Part shown: positions 12,028 to 25,200 of the stretch, in pieces
Layout of the letters: each line of letters begins with the position of its first letter
How positions within the stretch are numbered: position 1 is the first letter of the stretch
Source: Gonocerus acuteangulatus
Taxonomy: Eukaryota > Arthropoda > Insecta > Hemiptera > Coreidae
Length of the DNA: 64,000 nt
NCBI GenBank assembly: GCA_946811695.1
Contig: OX328123.1
Location: 117,141,746 to 117,205,745 of the forward strand
Direction: 5' to 3'
Translations under genes and position numbers: made by a program
Notes under the pieces: model-generated
The model's input: the letters and a program-made list of their open reading frames with translations, nothing else
What the model was told of the DNA's origin: nothing
Databases searched by the model: none

Positions 12028-12884
12028 TACAAGTATAGTCATATACATTTTAGAAAAGTCCTATTTACTTAGAGTTCTACTGTGTAAATATGGCGCTGAA
12101 CTAGTCTTTAGGGCTTTCTCCTTATGCAAATGTTAGCATAACAAAGATCGAAGCAGCATTCAAGCTGTGAGAAATGAAAAAAAAAAAAAAGGTTGCAGGG
12201 AATCGGAATGGCTGGATGTAAGCCAAGCTGTTCGGGCAGCTGTTGGTAAATTATCTCTAAGGCGCAAACATAAGCTCTGAATTTTTACTATTGTCCCCTC
12301 CGCTCCTTCCGTCAACTGGCAGGGAATGTTTTACGACGGGGTATTTTTAACCCCACTAGTTCTTCTTCCTTTTGTAAACAGCCTTAAAGAATAGGAGAAC
12401 GTTCAAACAAATGGAATCACTCCACGAACATAAACTATTTTCCCTTGGATCCAATAAAACCAGATTGAAATCTTCAAGCTAATCCAAGCTAACACGTGCC
12501 TGAATATCTTCTCATTGAAATTTGGACTACCAAGGCTTTATCGGTGTGTTGTGCTGTTGTTAACATTGTAGTATTCACCTTTCGAAACTGCAAATGCCAC
12601 AATAGTCCTAAATATGAGACATCATTTAGGCTGCAAATCTTTGACGGATACTACCATAATTTCATTAAAATAAAACAGTTACATATTACGATTCCCAACA
12701 AAATTATCAATTTTTCCCAGTTTTACGAGGAGATTCAAAAAAATACCTAAATGCTCAATTTTGAAGGTAGGTCCTCTGCCGACCACGTTCAAGTGTCGAT
12801 TCCAGTTGGTGGCACACGTAACATGCTGGAATTCAGATACTCTCAAAGTTGAATTGAATGCTCTCGCTCTTGGTTTTTCTCTCT

Positions 12885-12887
<3 letters not shown>
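12028..12887. other. No gene recognised
   Basis: Mixed-composition DNA. The 84- and 117-codon open frames on the plus strand have no recognisable domain, and the second runs into TA repeats. Confidence 0.4.

Positions 12888-12963
<76 letters not shown>
12888..12963. repeat. (TA)n microsatellite
   Basis: Almost pure TA, one phase shift at the TAATAT near 12917. Confidence 0.95.
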
Positions 12964-12967
<4 letters not shown>

Positions 12968-13129
12968 GTAGTGAGCCCATTTTTTTTTTTTAATTATAAA
13001 TGTCCTAATCAGAACAAACAGGTCAAAATATACGAATTGACTCCCGCCTTAGTTCTAACATGGATAGTACGTTGTAGGCAACAGTCACCAATTGACACAG
13101 TAATGCATAAATAAAAAAGGCTGTGTTAA

Positions 13130-13874
13130 AATATATATATAAAGTATCTTAGGAAATCTATTGACACCTTCATTGTAAATTATCACAATAGAGCAATTCT
13201 ACAAGTGTTTATAAATTTTGTCTAAACGCTTTAGAATATTTAAATAAGGTATTTATGTCAAAATTGAACTCTATTTTATACTTTAAAAAAAAAAACAAAT
13301 TTCGTTACAATGCCCCCGTTCCTCCAAATGCCCTGACGTATTAATATTAATATTTTAAAGAAATACTTGCTTTTACAGTATCGCATTACCCATTTTCCTT
13401 AGATTCCTTTCTTCTTGTCGTTAATTCAAAATTCATGAGATAATTACAAGCAAAACAATCAGTGTAGGTGAACGAAACTATTTAGGTGGCACTCATGTAA
13501 GAATAATTTATCAAAAATAAATCACTTCTTTAGCCTCACAGTACTATAACATTTTTTTGGCTACAAATAAATATATACTCATCTTAATATAGAATATTGT
13601 CAAACGGTAGCGTACTAACTATTACAACCGAATGTTCTAATTGGAACGATGATGTTGCGTTCTGATTGGACTCAGAGGCGAGACAAATAGGTTCTGCTCG
13701 ACAGAGGAAGCCTTCCAATTTATTACCCTGGCCTTTTGAATTTGCATTTGATTGATAGCACTGTTTAAGTAATGAATATGGAAATTCAATTCTCTTTTCT
13801 TCCCTACTTTGATGGTGATATTAATTTTCCTACAGGAAATTACTACTTTCAATAATTTTACTGGAGCGAAAGTG
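13130..13874. other. AT-rich DNA, no gene recognised
   Basis: Nothing beyond short frames. It ends at the left breakpoint of duplicated copy B. Confidence 0.4.
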
Positions 13875-15002
13875 TACTTAGATTTAGCTAGCGACAATAT
13901 TTTACACCGCAATTAAAGTGACTTGCTCTTCTTACAAATATAATATTTATATTATAATATAAACATCATACATAAATTGGTCTGAAAAAAAAGTCCAACC
14001 CGCAGGAACTGCATCATCTTAGCGCGGTTCCGTTCTTATCTCGAGTGCGATTAGTGAAGGAATATAGCAGCTATCGGTAGGTATTAGCATCATTCCCCCC
14101 CCCTTAATATCTTCAAAACAGTTAAGAAATCGTGGGAAGTACGATATAACCATTCAAAAGCTTACTAAATTCTCTACAAAAAAGATTCTGAAGCAAATTT
14201 CGATGGGGCAATATCAGTCGGAGAAGTAAGTGCTTAAAACTACGAAAGTTTTAGTTTTGTTATTTTAAACGGGTTTTTGTCACTGTTTGCCTGACTTTTG
14301 TTTTTTAAGTTTATTTAACGGTGGAATGAGTATTTCATTAAAGCTGAGAAAATAAGAATCATATTGGTAATAGAGTTTTCTTAGAGTGAGCGTCGCGATG
14401 ACGAGAGAGTCCCATCAGCTTAAAAAACTGTCAGTTTCCATATGTGGCGCTTTAAGCTTCCTTCTTTTTGAGATTTTATTTTATATTTTTAACGAAAGAT
14501 CAAAACCTACCGATAGCTGCTACTATTCCTTTACTAATCGCACTTCGGATAAGAACGGAACCGCGCTAAGATGATGCAGTTCCTGAGAATCGGACTGTTT
14601 TACCATGTCATAGATGGAACCGCCGCGCTTTTTGACCCGGATCCCCTACATCCGTATCTTACTATCCTTCTTACCCGAGGGGACAATATTTAAAAAAAGA
14701 AATTAAGATCGAACATCTCCCATTGGAGGTAAAGACTCGTCAAAAATTCGAATTATCAACAATTTTATTCGAATTAACCACGATTGTTTTACATTGTTTA
14801 TGCCCTAAATTCTAGGGACCGAGAGAAATATTCGAATTAACCACGATTTCGAATTATCCGTGTTCCACTGTATATGAATATGAATGCTGCCAAGAAATAT
14901 TTAACAATAGAATTATTCTTTTCCGCATCAGCATAAGACTCAATTTTCTTCCGCTATTCATATAATAGACGAGAAATATAGAAAAAAAATCATGTGTCAG
15001 TT
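13875..15002. repeat. 1.13-kb duplicated segment, copy B
   Basis: Near-identical partner of 9095-10227 in the same orientation, offset about 4.78 kb. It contains the second MITE copy (about 13985-14601) and the second pogo terminus (ending 14870). Flanks differ immediately outside both breakpoints. Confidence 0.9.
13985..14601. mobile_element. MITE with X-type ends (copy B)
   Basis: Same element and arms as 9205-9826, carried inside the duplicated segment. Confidence 0.8.
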
Positions 15003-16300
15003 GCGTAATTTTGAAAGATTATAATGGAAGCTGTTAATGTTTTTTTTCATATTTTTCCTTGAAAAATTTAAAATGAGAGAAGCAATATCTCCATATCTCC
15101 ATATCTCCATATGAGGAAACTGACAGTATTCTTAGCGAGAATGTTTCCCTTTATGCACTAATATCTCGGGATGAGAACGCTCAATCGAAAATATCATTGT
15201 TTTTTCCTCGTTTTTTTCTTGTATTTTTCCTGTTTTTGTCTTGTTTTTTGAGAAGATTTGCTCGAATTTTCTCAAACTTTCTCAACAAATGTTGGAATGT
15301 TCTACAGTCAATGGTAAGTCTACATGTTTCACACGTTGTCAGGTGTGGAGCTTTTAGGTGGTAAGTATGTGTTAGCGCACAGTGACCTATTCATAATCTA
15401 GCCAAAATTACTTAATACTAAAAAGTATGTTAGATTGACAAATACACGAAACATATTAAAATAATTTTGTAAACAATATTTTCTGTAGAACATAGTTAAG
15501 ATGATTGACACATTATCAAAACAACAAGGTAAAATGACATAACTACACATAAAGAGAGAAATAATAATTAATGTTCTAAAACTAGTAATAATATCAAATA
15601 TAATTGTATTTTAACTTCGCACTCATTCATTAGATTTATAAGAGATCATTGATAACTGGTTCATTAAACGGATTTATAAACGGAGCTTCAGTTACATTTA
15701 ACAGAGTCTCTTGATTATTTAATTACTTTGTGCATACGCTAATATGTAAAAACAAAAATAACTATAGAACACAAATTTCAATAATAATACTACATAACTG
15801 TTAAAACTAAGACAAAAGCTCAAATATAAATTTTATAAGTATAAAGCAGAAGATATTTCAGAATCTATGATCTGCTTTGAAACCAAGACAAAAAGTTTGT
15901 TTACTCATTTCAGTTTGAACAATCTGGAGTTAATAGGATTTGCTTCATCATTTATCAGGTCTGATTAGGGATTAATTGGATTTGGTAGCTATTCACCATG
16001 AATTGAAAAGCCATTATTGTAAAGGCTTGTATGATACTCTGGTTCGAAAATATATAACTAGTCGAAATCACTGATCTAATTTTATTTGTAATAACGTGTA
16101 ATGTTTCCTTTTTCAAAATGAGTATACTTTAAAAATTGAAATAGCAGCAATCAGATTATCTGCAGAAAGTAGTGGACCGGAAGTGGACAAGCAGGCCTAC
16201 AAGTAGTTCGTAGTTCGGCATTTTTGTGTGATATTTTGGTTAGGCATTTTTGTTTTACTTCCGCGTAACGTTTTTGGGTAGTTAGAAAAAAAAATCTCAT
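15003..16300. other. AT-rich DNA, no gene recognised
   Basis: No domain-bearing frame. CTCCATAT is repeated three times near 15089. Confidence 0.4.
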
Positions 16301-16305
16301 ATCAA

Positions 16306-16543
16306 ACTAGTATTTCTAAAGTGACACAACTCAACTCAAAATATGTTACCCTTGCCTATGTAGGGGGGCTTAGCATTTAGTCAGGAAGGGTGACAAAAGT
16401 GCTCTCTGGTTTACAAGCTCTGAAGCTAGGTACGTACAGTTTTGATGGTTAATAAAGAGATATTTGTCATGTCTTTCATAGTCATATCCATGGCGGTGTG
16501 ACTAAAACCAATTTTTGAGTTGTGTCACTTTAGAAACACTAGT
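16306..16543. mobile_element. Short MITE with about 29-bp terminal inverted repeats
   Basis: The left end ACTAGTATTTCTAAAGTGAC continuing ACAACTCAA is matched by the reverse complement of the right end, ACTAGTGTTTCTAAAGTGAC continuing ACAACTCAA, with one mismatch. Total length is about 238 bp with no coding capacity. The terminal ACTAGT is itself palindromic, so the target duplication cannot be separated from the ends. The superfamily is unassigned. Confidence 0.8.
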
Positions 16544-18236
16544 GCAATATGTTTTACTACTTCAGTCATGTATTTAGCCCTACAGAATAATAAACATAAG
16601 AATAATTGAGCACAATTACTTTCCAATTTGCCAGACCTATATAATCCGATATGTCTGCATTCTATAAACCAGCAGTGTTTCACGATATAAGCGGAATTAC
16701 TAATGAACCTCTCTCCTTTAAAGGACGAAGTAGGTTACCTCGCTCTCCTCACTACTTATAACCAGACAAACACAGATCGACTTTAGATGGTATATGTAGA
16801 TATAAAATATAAATATATAAAGAATCGACAGCCTTACCTATCAATTCTATTTCTCGACATCCCCTCTTCCCAAAAAAAACCTTCCATTCCAAACCTCCTT
16901 CTGCTCTTCCCTATCGATCCTTGATTATTCCTAGTTCCTTTCCCTTTCCGTGGTTTTTCCCTTCAGGGCCCTCCTTCCTACTTCTTATGTATGAGCTTGC
17001 TCCGGGATCTCTTGAGGACAGCGATACTTTTCGATAATACATTCTATGCCTCTCTCCATTTTTCCCTATGAGTATTTTATATTAATTATGAAGGAAGATA
17101 ATGTCAGAAATTGGGTCTTTAGAATGTTAATAAATCTACAGTTTTTATAACAAAAAGAGTTTTATTTTTACCGGCATTTCAATTTAAAATTAGGTCTATA
17201 TCAGGGTTGTAAATATGAATGAACAGCTTTAATACTAACTTATATTTAAAGGAGTCAGTTAAATGTGATACAGATGGCAAATGTGTTTTACAGTTATATA
17301 GTTTAAAGGCGGGCGAATAAATTTAAAGGCACTAGGATTTGGATTTAAAACTTCAAGTGCAGGTAATATAATACTAGGTACTGAATGGAAAAACATAAGA
17401 TGATGATTGGCATACCGTTGAGAACAAGGGGAACTATGCATCATAGGTGTGCAAGCATTTCTGATCAGGAGGGATTGTTTACACCAGAGGCATCATCAAG
17501 AAGAAAAGAATTGTATTTAATTTGTTTCGAAAATCGCGGGTATTCGCACAAAAAAATACTAGTTGGCACTATTTTAGTAGTATTTACAGAGTTGTGAGAT
17601 CTTGCCTATTCAGTCAATATTTTATTTATTCGGTTAAAACCTGCGCTCCTTTATTAATCCCATTAGTAGCTCCTTCCCTTTATCCTCTTTAAAGCCAAAC
17701 TAGGAATCAGTCTCATGTCTCGCGCCTCAACACAATGGAAGTAAAAACAAATGAACATCTATTTCAATTTTTTAGATCCAACAACATTTATTTTAAGGAT
17801 TTTGACACGGCTTTGTAAAAATGGACTAACTTACTTGGTTTTGCGATTAGAAAAAGTGCGAAAAACGGGTTTCTAGAGGAATTAAGGAAATGGTGCTGCA
17901 TTTTCAACTTAAATGGAATGCTGTAAACAGATCTTTGGATCTTTTGAGAATAAATCACGAATGGCTTAAAAGGGACTTAATTTTTCCAGACTTATATTCT
18001 CAAGAACTTTTATCCACTCAGGTATACCCACTTGATCAATATCATTCAAGCATTTGTCAGAAAGACGAAAACGGATTTAGTTTAAAAAAAAAAACATATT
18101 CGAATCTGAAAATGTTTGTTATAAATAATAAATATAAAAAACATTTTAGAAATATTATATATTCTTACAGCTTAAAATACAAATTATCATACAAAATAAA
18201 TTCTTTTATTTTTTACGACTAGAAATATTTTTGTTT
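16544..18236. other. No gene recognised; one unexplained open frame
   Basis: A 110-codon plus-strand frame (17890-18222, ATG start) is rich in Lys, Tyr, Ser and Asn and matches nothing I know. Its C-terminal half tracks local AT-richness, so it is more likely chance. The rest is plain intergenic DNA with a CT-rich patch near 16860-17060. Confidence 0.35.
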
Positions 18237-18481
18237 ATAGTTTCAGTTTTGCATTTGTGAACTTATGAAAAAAATAAAGATACATGTATGTATGTACACA
18301 TTTAAAATTCATCCTACCCGTTATATCGCAACTGGGAAATTCCTTAATTTCTGATTATGTAGTTAAATATAAAATTGGATTTTCTTTAAAATGACACCAG
18401 AAGCAGTACTCTAGGACCAGTAGAACCGGAGATATTAATGAATGTCAGGCCTACCCTGTCACTCGCCCCACTGTGCGGCGT
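18237..18481 (+). repeat. Dispersed repeat family W, copy 1
   Basis: Matches 47515-47754 in inverse orientation. Shared blocks include CATCCTACCCGTTATATCGC, GATTATGTAGTT, ATTGGATTT and AATGTC..GGCCTACCCTGTCA followed by CCCCACTGTG. Non-coding and unclassified. Confidence 0.7.
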
Positions 18482-18692
18482 AATTGACACTGGTCCCGCG
18501 ATAATCTTACTTGCCTCATCCTATCATAACCCCTAAAATATTCAATTACCCAGTTCTGGAAATAACAACAGTGGTTGTGGGTTTCTAATCTTTTTATTAT
18601 ATTTACGTTATTTTACTTCTCTCGTTTTTTCTCAATTTGCACTTATATTTGTAAACAAAGTTGAACATTGTGAAGTTTATATTTTGTACAAA

Positions 18693-18723
<31 letters not shown>

Positions 18724-19110
18724 TATCACATCGTCCATGAGAAAAATCAAAGATGTGAAAATATCAGTAACAGCGCGCGTAGTCAGCAATAACAGTAGCT
18801 CCTAGATAGTGTTCTTTCTCTAATGGAAACAGATGGTCCTGATTCAGCTGTTGCGGCCACAACTTAGCAAAATCAGAGCCCAGAGGCATTCTTCTCACGC
18901 ACAGAACCCTGCGTGACTCCCGAACAGCCTTATCCTTGAAGGTTGACGTTATCCAGTTATTCTCCAGGATGGGGGAGATTATATTATTTTAGTGATGTGT
19001 TTTTCCTCGTTCTACAATTTTTATATCATACAATTTCTAATCTTTAGGATGAAATTCCACCAAGAGGTGTTTATCCAAGTACGTATTTTAAAATAGTTAA
19101 TTTATGTAAA
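18482..19110. other. No gene recognised
   Basis: AT-rich with an A/AATA run near 18700; nothing else identified. Confidence 0.4.
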
Positions 19111-19401
19111 TTACTCAAGTAATATTTTGGGTTGATTCAAGGGGAGGGCCTTGGAGCTTGCGAGAATACCCAAGTCTTTCGTATAGCGAAACGGGGTGTG
19201 CGTAAGGTGATTAACAGGGACGATAAGGTTTCGCAACGTTGGAAACTCCCTCTGCCGTTTCCGCCTTTTGGGGCGTACATTCCGGTCCCGTCTTGTTTTT
19301 CCGAATATAACTTTGAGATATTTCCTTCCGGTGTCCCTCATTATGTCTATTTGCCTGTCTTGGAGTATCGAACTGTCACTTCCATAGAGCAGAGTTGGAT
19401 A
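19111..19401 (-). pseudogene. LINE reverse-transcriptase C-terminal fragment
   Basis: Minus-strand translation from 19401 gives PTLLYGSDSSILQDRQIDI, then MR..YLKVIFGKTRRDRNVRP. This is the conserved post-thumb block of many LINE proteins (LLYGSE.W.L......MR.LR...G.TRRDR.RN). The frame stays open to 19111, but similarity fades after RNVRP. It directly abuts the tRNA-SINE at 19410. A plus-strand frame over the same bases is its shadow. Confidence 0.5.
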
Positions 19402-19409
19402 ATATATAG

Positions 19410-19572
19410 TTTTTTTTTTTCACGGCGCATCGACAATTCTTGGCCATTAGCGCCGACAGCCAGGAATTTTGTCAGCGAGCCCTGAGATGAAAATTCCCGT
19501 CGCCGGTGGGGTTCGAACCCACCATCTCCCGCTTATGAATCTAGCGCGCTAGCCACTAGACCACGGGAGACC
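19410..19572 (-). mobile_element. tRNA-derived SINE
   Basis: On the minus strand it reads GGTCTCCCGTGGTCTAGTGG (A-box region), a CAT-containing anticodon-like loop, GGTTCGAACCCCACC-like B box, body, then tail GGCGCTAATGGCC..GTCGATGCGCC and an A run (T at 19411-19420). Polymerase III would drive it from the internal boxes. No clean target duplication is visible; the flanks TATATAGT and ACTATATA are inverted relative to each other. Confidence 0.85.
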
Positions 19573-19576
19573 ACTA

Positions 19577-19579
<3 letters not shown>

Positions 19580-19624
<45 letters not shown>
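19580..19624. repeat. Poly(A) tract of about 44 bases
   Basis: Uninterrupted A run immediately right of the SINE 5' end. It may be the tail of another retroposon into which the SINE inserted. Confidence 0.9.
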
Positions 19625-19627
<3 letters not shown>

Positions 19628-22550
19628 GTCCAAACTCTCTCTACCCCGCCATAGAACATATTTGAGAGCATATTTGATTATTATTTTCAACCTTATTGAG
19701 TACCTTACAAAAGTGCCATTCCTACATAATACATACTGTGTCTTATCTGGTACTAAAAATTTTTATTTGAACTTTTAAGAACGAAATGCTATATATAAAA
19801 TTGAGTATCCTGATAATTGAGGTATTTATGGCCAAAAACATTTAAATTTATCCTTTGGACTAAAGCTCGGAAAAATAAGCACTGGCAGTGCACGAGTCTA
19901 CCTAAAAATGTGCGTTAAGTCAAATACACTGTACACACAGTACCGTAGAAATTACACAAGTCCTCCGCATTAGTTTCCAATCCTTTTGGCCAAAATAGTA
20001 AAATATCATTCTAGGAGTTTCCGGTTGTTCAAATGAAAAGTATGAAGTGATAAATTTAGCATAGTCGAGTTGTCGATTCTCTGATTATGAAATACAATAA
20101 ATAATGTATTTAAATATTCCGTAAATATAAAAAATGTAATTAGCTACTCTAAAACAAAATCTAAGCCTCTGTTAAAATTTCAAGCACGTTCGGCAAATAC
20201 GTTTTCGTCAATGACATTTAATTATGAACTTATGAAGAATTATAAAAAAATAATTCGTAAATAAAGATATATTAAACAAAAATTAAATATTTGATCCTAA
20301 ACAATATATATTCCACCATAGGTGCTAATGGCCTTGACGTAGACGTGCCACTAATAGAAATAATAAAAACTTTTCTTAAATACTATAAAGAAAACGATCA
20401 ATGGAGAACTACTAAAGTACCTGCGATAATTAACTCTGAGACCTCTAAACTGACGCTGTAATTGGATTCACCCCGCCATTTGTGAAGAAAATATTTCAAT
20501 ATAAATACTTTTTGTTTATGGGCACTTCACTGTGTAGTTATAAGGTAGATTATTTCTAATAATTTATTAAGAAACTGCATTACACACAATAAACTGCATT
20601 ATACACAATTTTTCATTATTTAGAGCAATAACCAGGGCAGGATGGGATTAAAATGGATGAACATCCCATATGACGCTTTAGTGCGGCGGAATTTATGCTT
20701 GCGGGCTTGATATCTCATTATGGCGAGTTAATGAAGCCCCCAGCGTAATTTTTGAAGGTCCGAAGGTCACAATTTTTAATAAAAAATAAATAAAACTGAT
20801 TGAATGTTTTTGTTTTAAAAGATATAATACTTTAAAACATTGCTTAGTTTATTATTATTTTTTAAAACTTCTTCCTGAAATTTTGAGATACTGAGAGACT
20901 GACATATTATTACCAGTTCCTAAAAACAGACTTTTTACATTATATTTATTCAGTGATTCATTAACTGATGGCAAAACTCCCTACACAGAATAACGTATCG
21001 AAAAGCAATCCGTCTATTCGTAAAGTTTCTCCGTCTGTTATATCTCATTTATATTTATTATAGCAATTCCTCAAACACGGAGTTTAGAGAGACTAGTTTG
21101 TGAGCGTCAGAAACTCTGCTTAGCAGTATGATATACTGGAGTCGAATCAGTAGTAGAGAGAGATTAAAGCTAATAATTTAACTCTGGGAAGTGACTAACA
21201 TTTAAGCAAGCTGGATTTGGCTGGGGAAAAGTCCCCAGAAATTCAAATTTCCCACAGAGATTAGGATATTTTATTCATCTCCGACTAGCTGGGGATTCTC
21301 TGCCTCCATTTTCCTACTCTTGCCTAATTTCGAAGGGTTTGAAGGGGTTTTAATTGAGCTCTCTGAGCTGTTATTAACTTTCCTTAAAAAACTAATGCAC
21401 ATAATATAGTTAGTCGAGAAAATTGTTAGAGCTTTGAAACAAAAGAATTGGATTCCGGATGAGAGGACAAATTAATTTCCTAGAATCAGCATCACTTGGA
21501 GAGATTTAGCTTAAGAAGACGTATCCTTTTATTTATGCTTATAAATATTTGTAGTGAACAATATTGAGGTGTAAGTCCGCCATTAAACATTCATTGCGAT
21601 TGAGACATTCGAATCGGGCTATGATCTGAGCACTGTGGGCGAGCACTCTCGACATAAGTAAATAATTCTCGGTCGCAGACAACAAGGAACTGAAGAGGAG
21701 GTATTAAATAGACTTATAATTGGAGATACAAAGCCATAAGTACTTGTTGACCAAAAGAGGCAAACCTTATTGCGAAACATGTAACACTGCCCTATCCGCA
21801 TATCAAACAAGAACAGAACACCATTAACGTCAAAATCTAGGTGTACTTGACGCGTAAGAATTATTTACTGACAACGGTCATATATGCTATTAATTCTTTC
21901 TTATCTTAAAACAACCACTTCATAATTTAACATTCGTAAAAAAACGTCCGCTGTAAGCCTATTAGTTTTCTCACGGGCGACGCAAAAGTAACGCCATTGG
22001 TCACGAAGCCCGAAACTGACTTTTGCTGAGTATTTCTGCTGTAAATGAGTAATGTAAATTTATTTTTTTACGCAATAAATGTATAATTAATTACGAGAAA
22101 TGAGTAACTGTATTTATTTCCCAGATGACATTTTCATGATCAAAATATCATTATCATAAAATAAATTCGTCATTGCTGTGTATAACTGATAAAAATCAAT
22201 AAGTATATTTAATAAATGTACAATTAATTATAAAAAATGAATAAATAATTTCAATTTGCTCCCCAAATGACATTTTAATGATTAAAATGATTACCGTTTT
22301 GAGGAAAAGCTAATCCTTTTTTTTTTTACTAGTGACATGGCTCACAGACATTTGATAATGTTCATCGTTATTATTCAAATCTCATACATAACCAAAACCA
22401 ATAAAAACTCATTGTCGAAAAAAATAAGTGTATCATGTCAATTGATAGTGAAGAAATTAAAAAACACCGAAACCACCGTTGAGTTAAATGTTAATTTTAG
22501 TTGTCATGTAAATTTGTCCAAATCACCCTACAATCTAACTATACCAAATG
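19625..22550. other. AT-rich DNA, no gene recognised; one SINE-tail fragment
   Basis: At 20323-20352 AGGTGCTAATGGCCTTGACG followed by TAGACGTGCC resembles the shared SINE tail. No domain-bearing frame was found in the remainder. A local near-repeat around GAAATGAGTAA/AAAAATGAATAA with ATGACATTTT lies at about 22095-22285. Confidence 0.4.
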
Positions 22551-22551
22551 C

Positions 22552-22600
22552 TGGGGGGCCTCCCGTGGTCTAGTGCCTAGAGCCACGTAACTACCGCGGT
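22552..22600 (+). mobile_element. Possible SINE 5' fragment
   Basis: GCCTCCCGTGGTCTAGTGCCTAG resembles the tRNA-like 5' end of the local SINE family but stops after about 25 bp. Weak. Confidence 0.3.
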
Positions 22601-23107
22601 AACTACCAGTAAAACATTCTTACTAAATTATTTTCAATTTATGTTCTTTCGGAATGCCGGACATTAAAACAATTTGGCATTGATCAAGAAAAAAAAACTT
22701 GTCAAACGGTGTAAGGTCAAACAAAAGCCTAGAACGCTGCATTTATGAGAATTCTTTTATTATAATTAGACGAAACATAAGCAGGAGCGTTTCCTCGCTG
22801 AAATAAGGAATTATTTTGAACGACAATAGCATTAGTAAAGAAAAAAATATCGATTGTTTACATAAAAACAGGAAGAGAATTAAAATAAATACTTTTTTTT
22901 TTATTTCCAAAGTTTAATGCTCGTACACTTCTGTAATATTAAGGTGTTAAGCAAGATATATGAATAATAAATAAATTCCATACCCGGCCAACGGTTAACC
23001 TTATAAAAAAAGACTGTGATTCTGCTTATGTGTAATATATTCACGCTAAAACTACTGAGCCGAGTGGAATACAATTTATTAACAGATTCGTTAGATTTCA
23101 AGGAACC

Positions 23108-23110
<3 letters not shown>

Positions 23111-23159
<49 letters not shown>

Positions 23160-23193
23160 TAGATAGATAGATATAGATATATATAGATAGATA
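23111..23193. repeat. (TA)n(GATA)n microsatellite
   Basis: TA run grading into GATA repeats. The Jockey-type LINE appears inserted in it, since ATATAGATAGATA occurs on both sides (23181 and 24008). Confidence 0.9.
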
Positions 23194-24008
23194 GATAGAT
23201 GCTTCCCAACAATTGCAGGAGCACCTTGAATCTTGCGAGAAATGGTGCAACTTGTGGAAAATTAAAGTGAACCCAGAAAAGTGATTTCATGTTACACTTA
23301 ATAGAAGCGCCTGCCCTCCTGTTTTCATTTGCATCAGTCAACTTCCAGCATCGAATGAGGTGCGTTACCTGGGACTTCTACTAGACAGCAGACTCACATG
23401 GAACCCACACACACGACTGAAAAGACAAGAGCTAAACAGGAGATATGGAATCCTCCTACGACGACTACTCGGCCCTACTTGAAAGCTTACAACACAAAAC
23501 AATCTCACTATTTACAAAACTATAATCAGACCTCTCTGGACTTACGGACTTGAATTATGGGGAACAGCAAAGCACTCAAACATACAACGAATACAAACAT
23601 TTCAATCCAAAGTCCTTCGTAGAATAGTTAATGCTCCCTTTTATGACTCCAACAAAACTCTACATAACGACCTTAATATTTCCCTTAAACGATCTCGCCA
23701 AATTCCGATTCCCAACCTTTCATTCCAAGTTGTCATCCCACCCAAATCCTAGAGGCCAATCCCTTTCCACTCGGACCCATCCTAAAGACCTTCCCAGGAG
23801 GCAAAGAGACTTTGGCCCCGTGACCAGCTACACTAACAGCGGTTAAAAACACCAAAAATAAAATGTTAAGATATATTAGGAAGTGTCGATAATGTTTGGC
23901 TCCTTCCATATACTGTTTTACACTGATATGTATACATAGGCCAGCACAATTAATTATTGTACTTTAAATTGTACAGATTTTAAATAAACATGAATTAAGA
24001 CAAAAAAA
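23194..24008 (+). pseudogene. 5'-truncated Jockey-type LINE
   Basis: The plus strand encodes the end of a Jockey-clade reverse transcriptase: CEKWCNLWKIKVNPEK, then VRYLGLLLDSRLTWNPH and, after one frame defect, LTIYKTIIRPLWTYGLELWG and SNIQRIQTFQSKVLRRIVNAP. An in-frame TGA follows NPEK, and a break lies near GPT/KL. The 3' end has an AATAAA near 23983 and an A7 run at 24002. ATATAGATAGATA flanks both ends, but microsatellite context weakens it as a target duplication. Insertion was by target-primed reverse transcription; this copy is dead on arrival. Confidence 0.88.
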
Positions 24009-24111
24009 TATAGATAGATATATCTCTTCTTCCTATTTCTTTCTTTGGCAGGGGGCTATGTAGTTGTATACCATTCGTTCAGTTCAACTACTTTATTTGA
24101 AAAACGTCACG

Positions 24112-24156
24112 TTTGACCGACGTGTTTGTGCTTTGTTCACACCTCATCAGGGGCTT
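24112..24156 (-). ncRNA. Hammerhead-like motif, degenerate
   Basis: Minus strand: GCCC-CTGATGAG-GTGTGAACAAAGCACA-AAC-ACGTC-GG. CTGATGA, a TGTG/CACA stem and a terminal GTC are present, but the GAAA element reads AAAC, so catalysis is unlikely. It resembles the motifs at 49739, 52216 and 54096. Confidence 0.4.
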
Positions 24157-24159
24157 TCC

Positions 24160-25200
24160 TAATGGTAGGTCTTAGTTATGTTGCATGAGGTTACTTTTGA
24201 AGGTTTAGTCGACTTTGTAACATTCTCCAGTTTTTCTCCAGCGCATCTAACTTTTGATTTTCCAATGGCGGCAGGTATTTTTTTATGACGAATTCTGATA
24301 GAAAATTGAATTTTAAGACTAATTTACTCCGAAACATCTTTTGATCCGACGCACCGTTTGCGCGTAAAACGCAAAAAACTGAAAAATATCGCCTTTATGT
24401 AGACAAATTCCTATTTATCACTGAAACAAAGCCTTGTACGTAAAAACACCTCTATGCAAACGTTGTAGCCTATTAATTTTCCTTTCAGATGATACCAAGA
24501 TCAAAGTTGTAGATTAAATATTTAACGGGGTATTATGAATGAAAACAAAGGCAAATTTTTTTTTTAGTTTTATGATATAATAATTTCATATGGAATATAA
24601 ATTTATTCTGTTCTGTTTTATATACTTTTTTTCATTAAGTAAATAAGTACATTTTTTTTATTGTTTATGTCAGCTACTTTTTTTTCTAGTCATATCGATT
24701 TTCTGAATTGTTACTTTTTAAAACTTTTAAGGTATATTTTTTATTCATAATTAATTTATATAATTATATTTTATTCAAAATATAATTATATAAATATGAT
24801 ATTCATTTTACCATAAATAATAGTATTAGAATAATTGTGGCATTTGTTATATGCATTCATAACGAATGTCGGTAGGCACAATGTATAATAGTAAGCCGTT
24901 TTTCACTTATGGTGGATTGTTCAAATTCGCCAGCGGAATTTCGAGAATTTTTCTATTTACTATTTCTAAAAAGCTTAAATATTTCCTCCGTTCATATACA
25001 TTCTTTTTAAAACTTCTTTGTTGATTAGCAATATACTGTCTTAACCGACACCACTAAAAACAGGCTTCCTTAAGTAAAACATGACACAAATTAGTTAGCT
25101 GAAAGAAAAATGGTCGAAAAAGAGAATTATTTCATATTTCGAAAGTTAATAACAGCATATTCATAAAACTAATTCATCATAAACTCCCACCGCAGGAGGA
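24160..25200. other. AT-rich DNA, no gene recognised
   Basis: No recognisable frame. TATAATTATA-type inverted repeats occur near 24750-24800. Confidence 0.4.

Noticed and set aside
17890..18222. 110-codon ATG frame as a gene
   Set aside because: No recognised domain and the second half follows local AT composition; retained only as a note in the interval entry.
19132..19485. 117-codon plus-strand frame
   Set aside because: Antisense shadow of the LINE fragment on the minus strand and then of the SINE.
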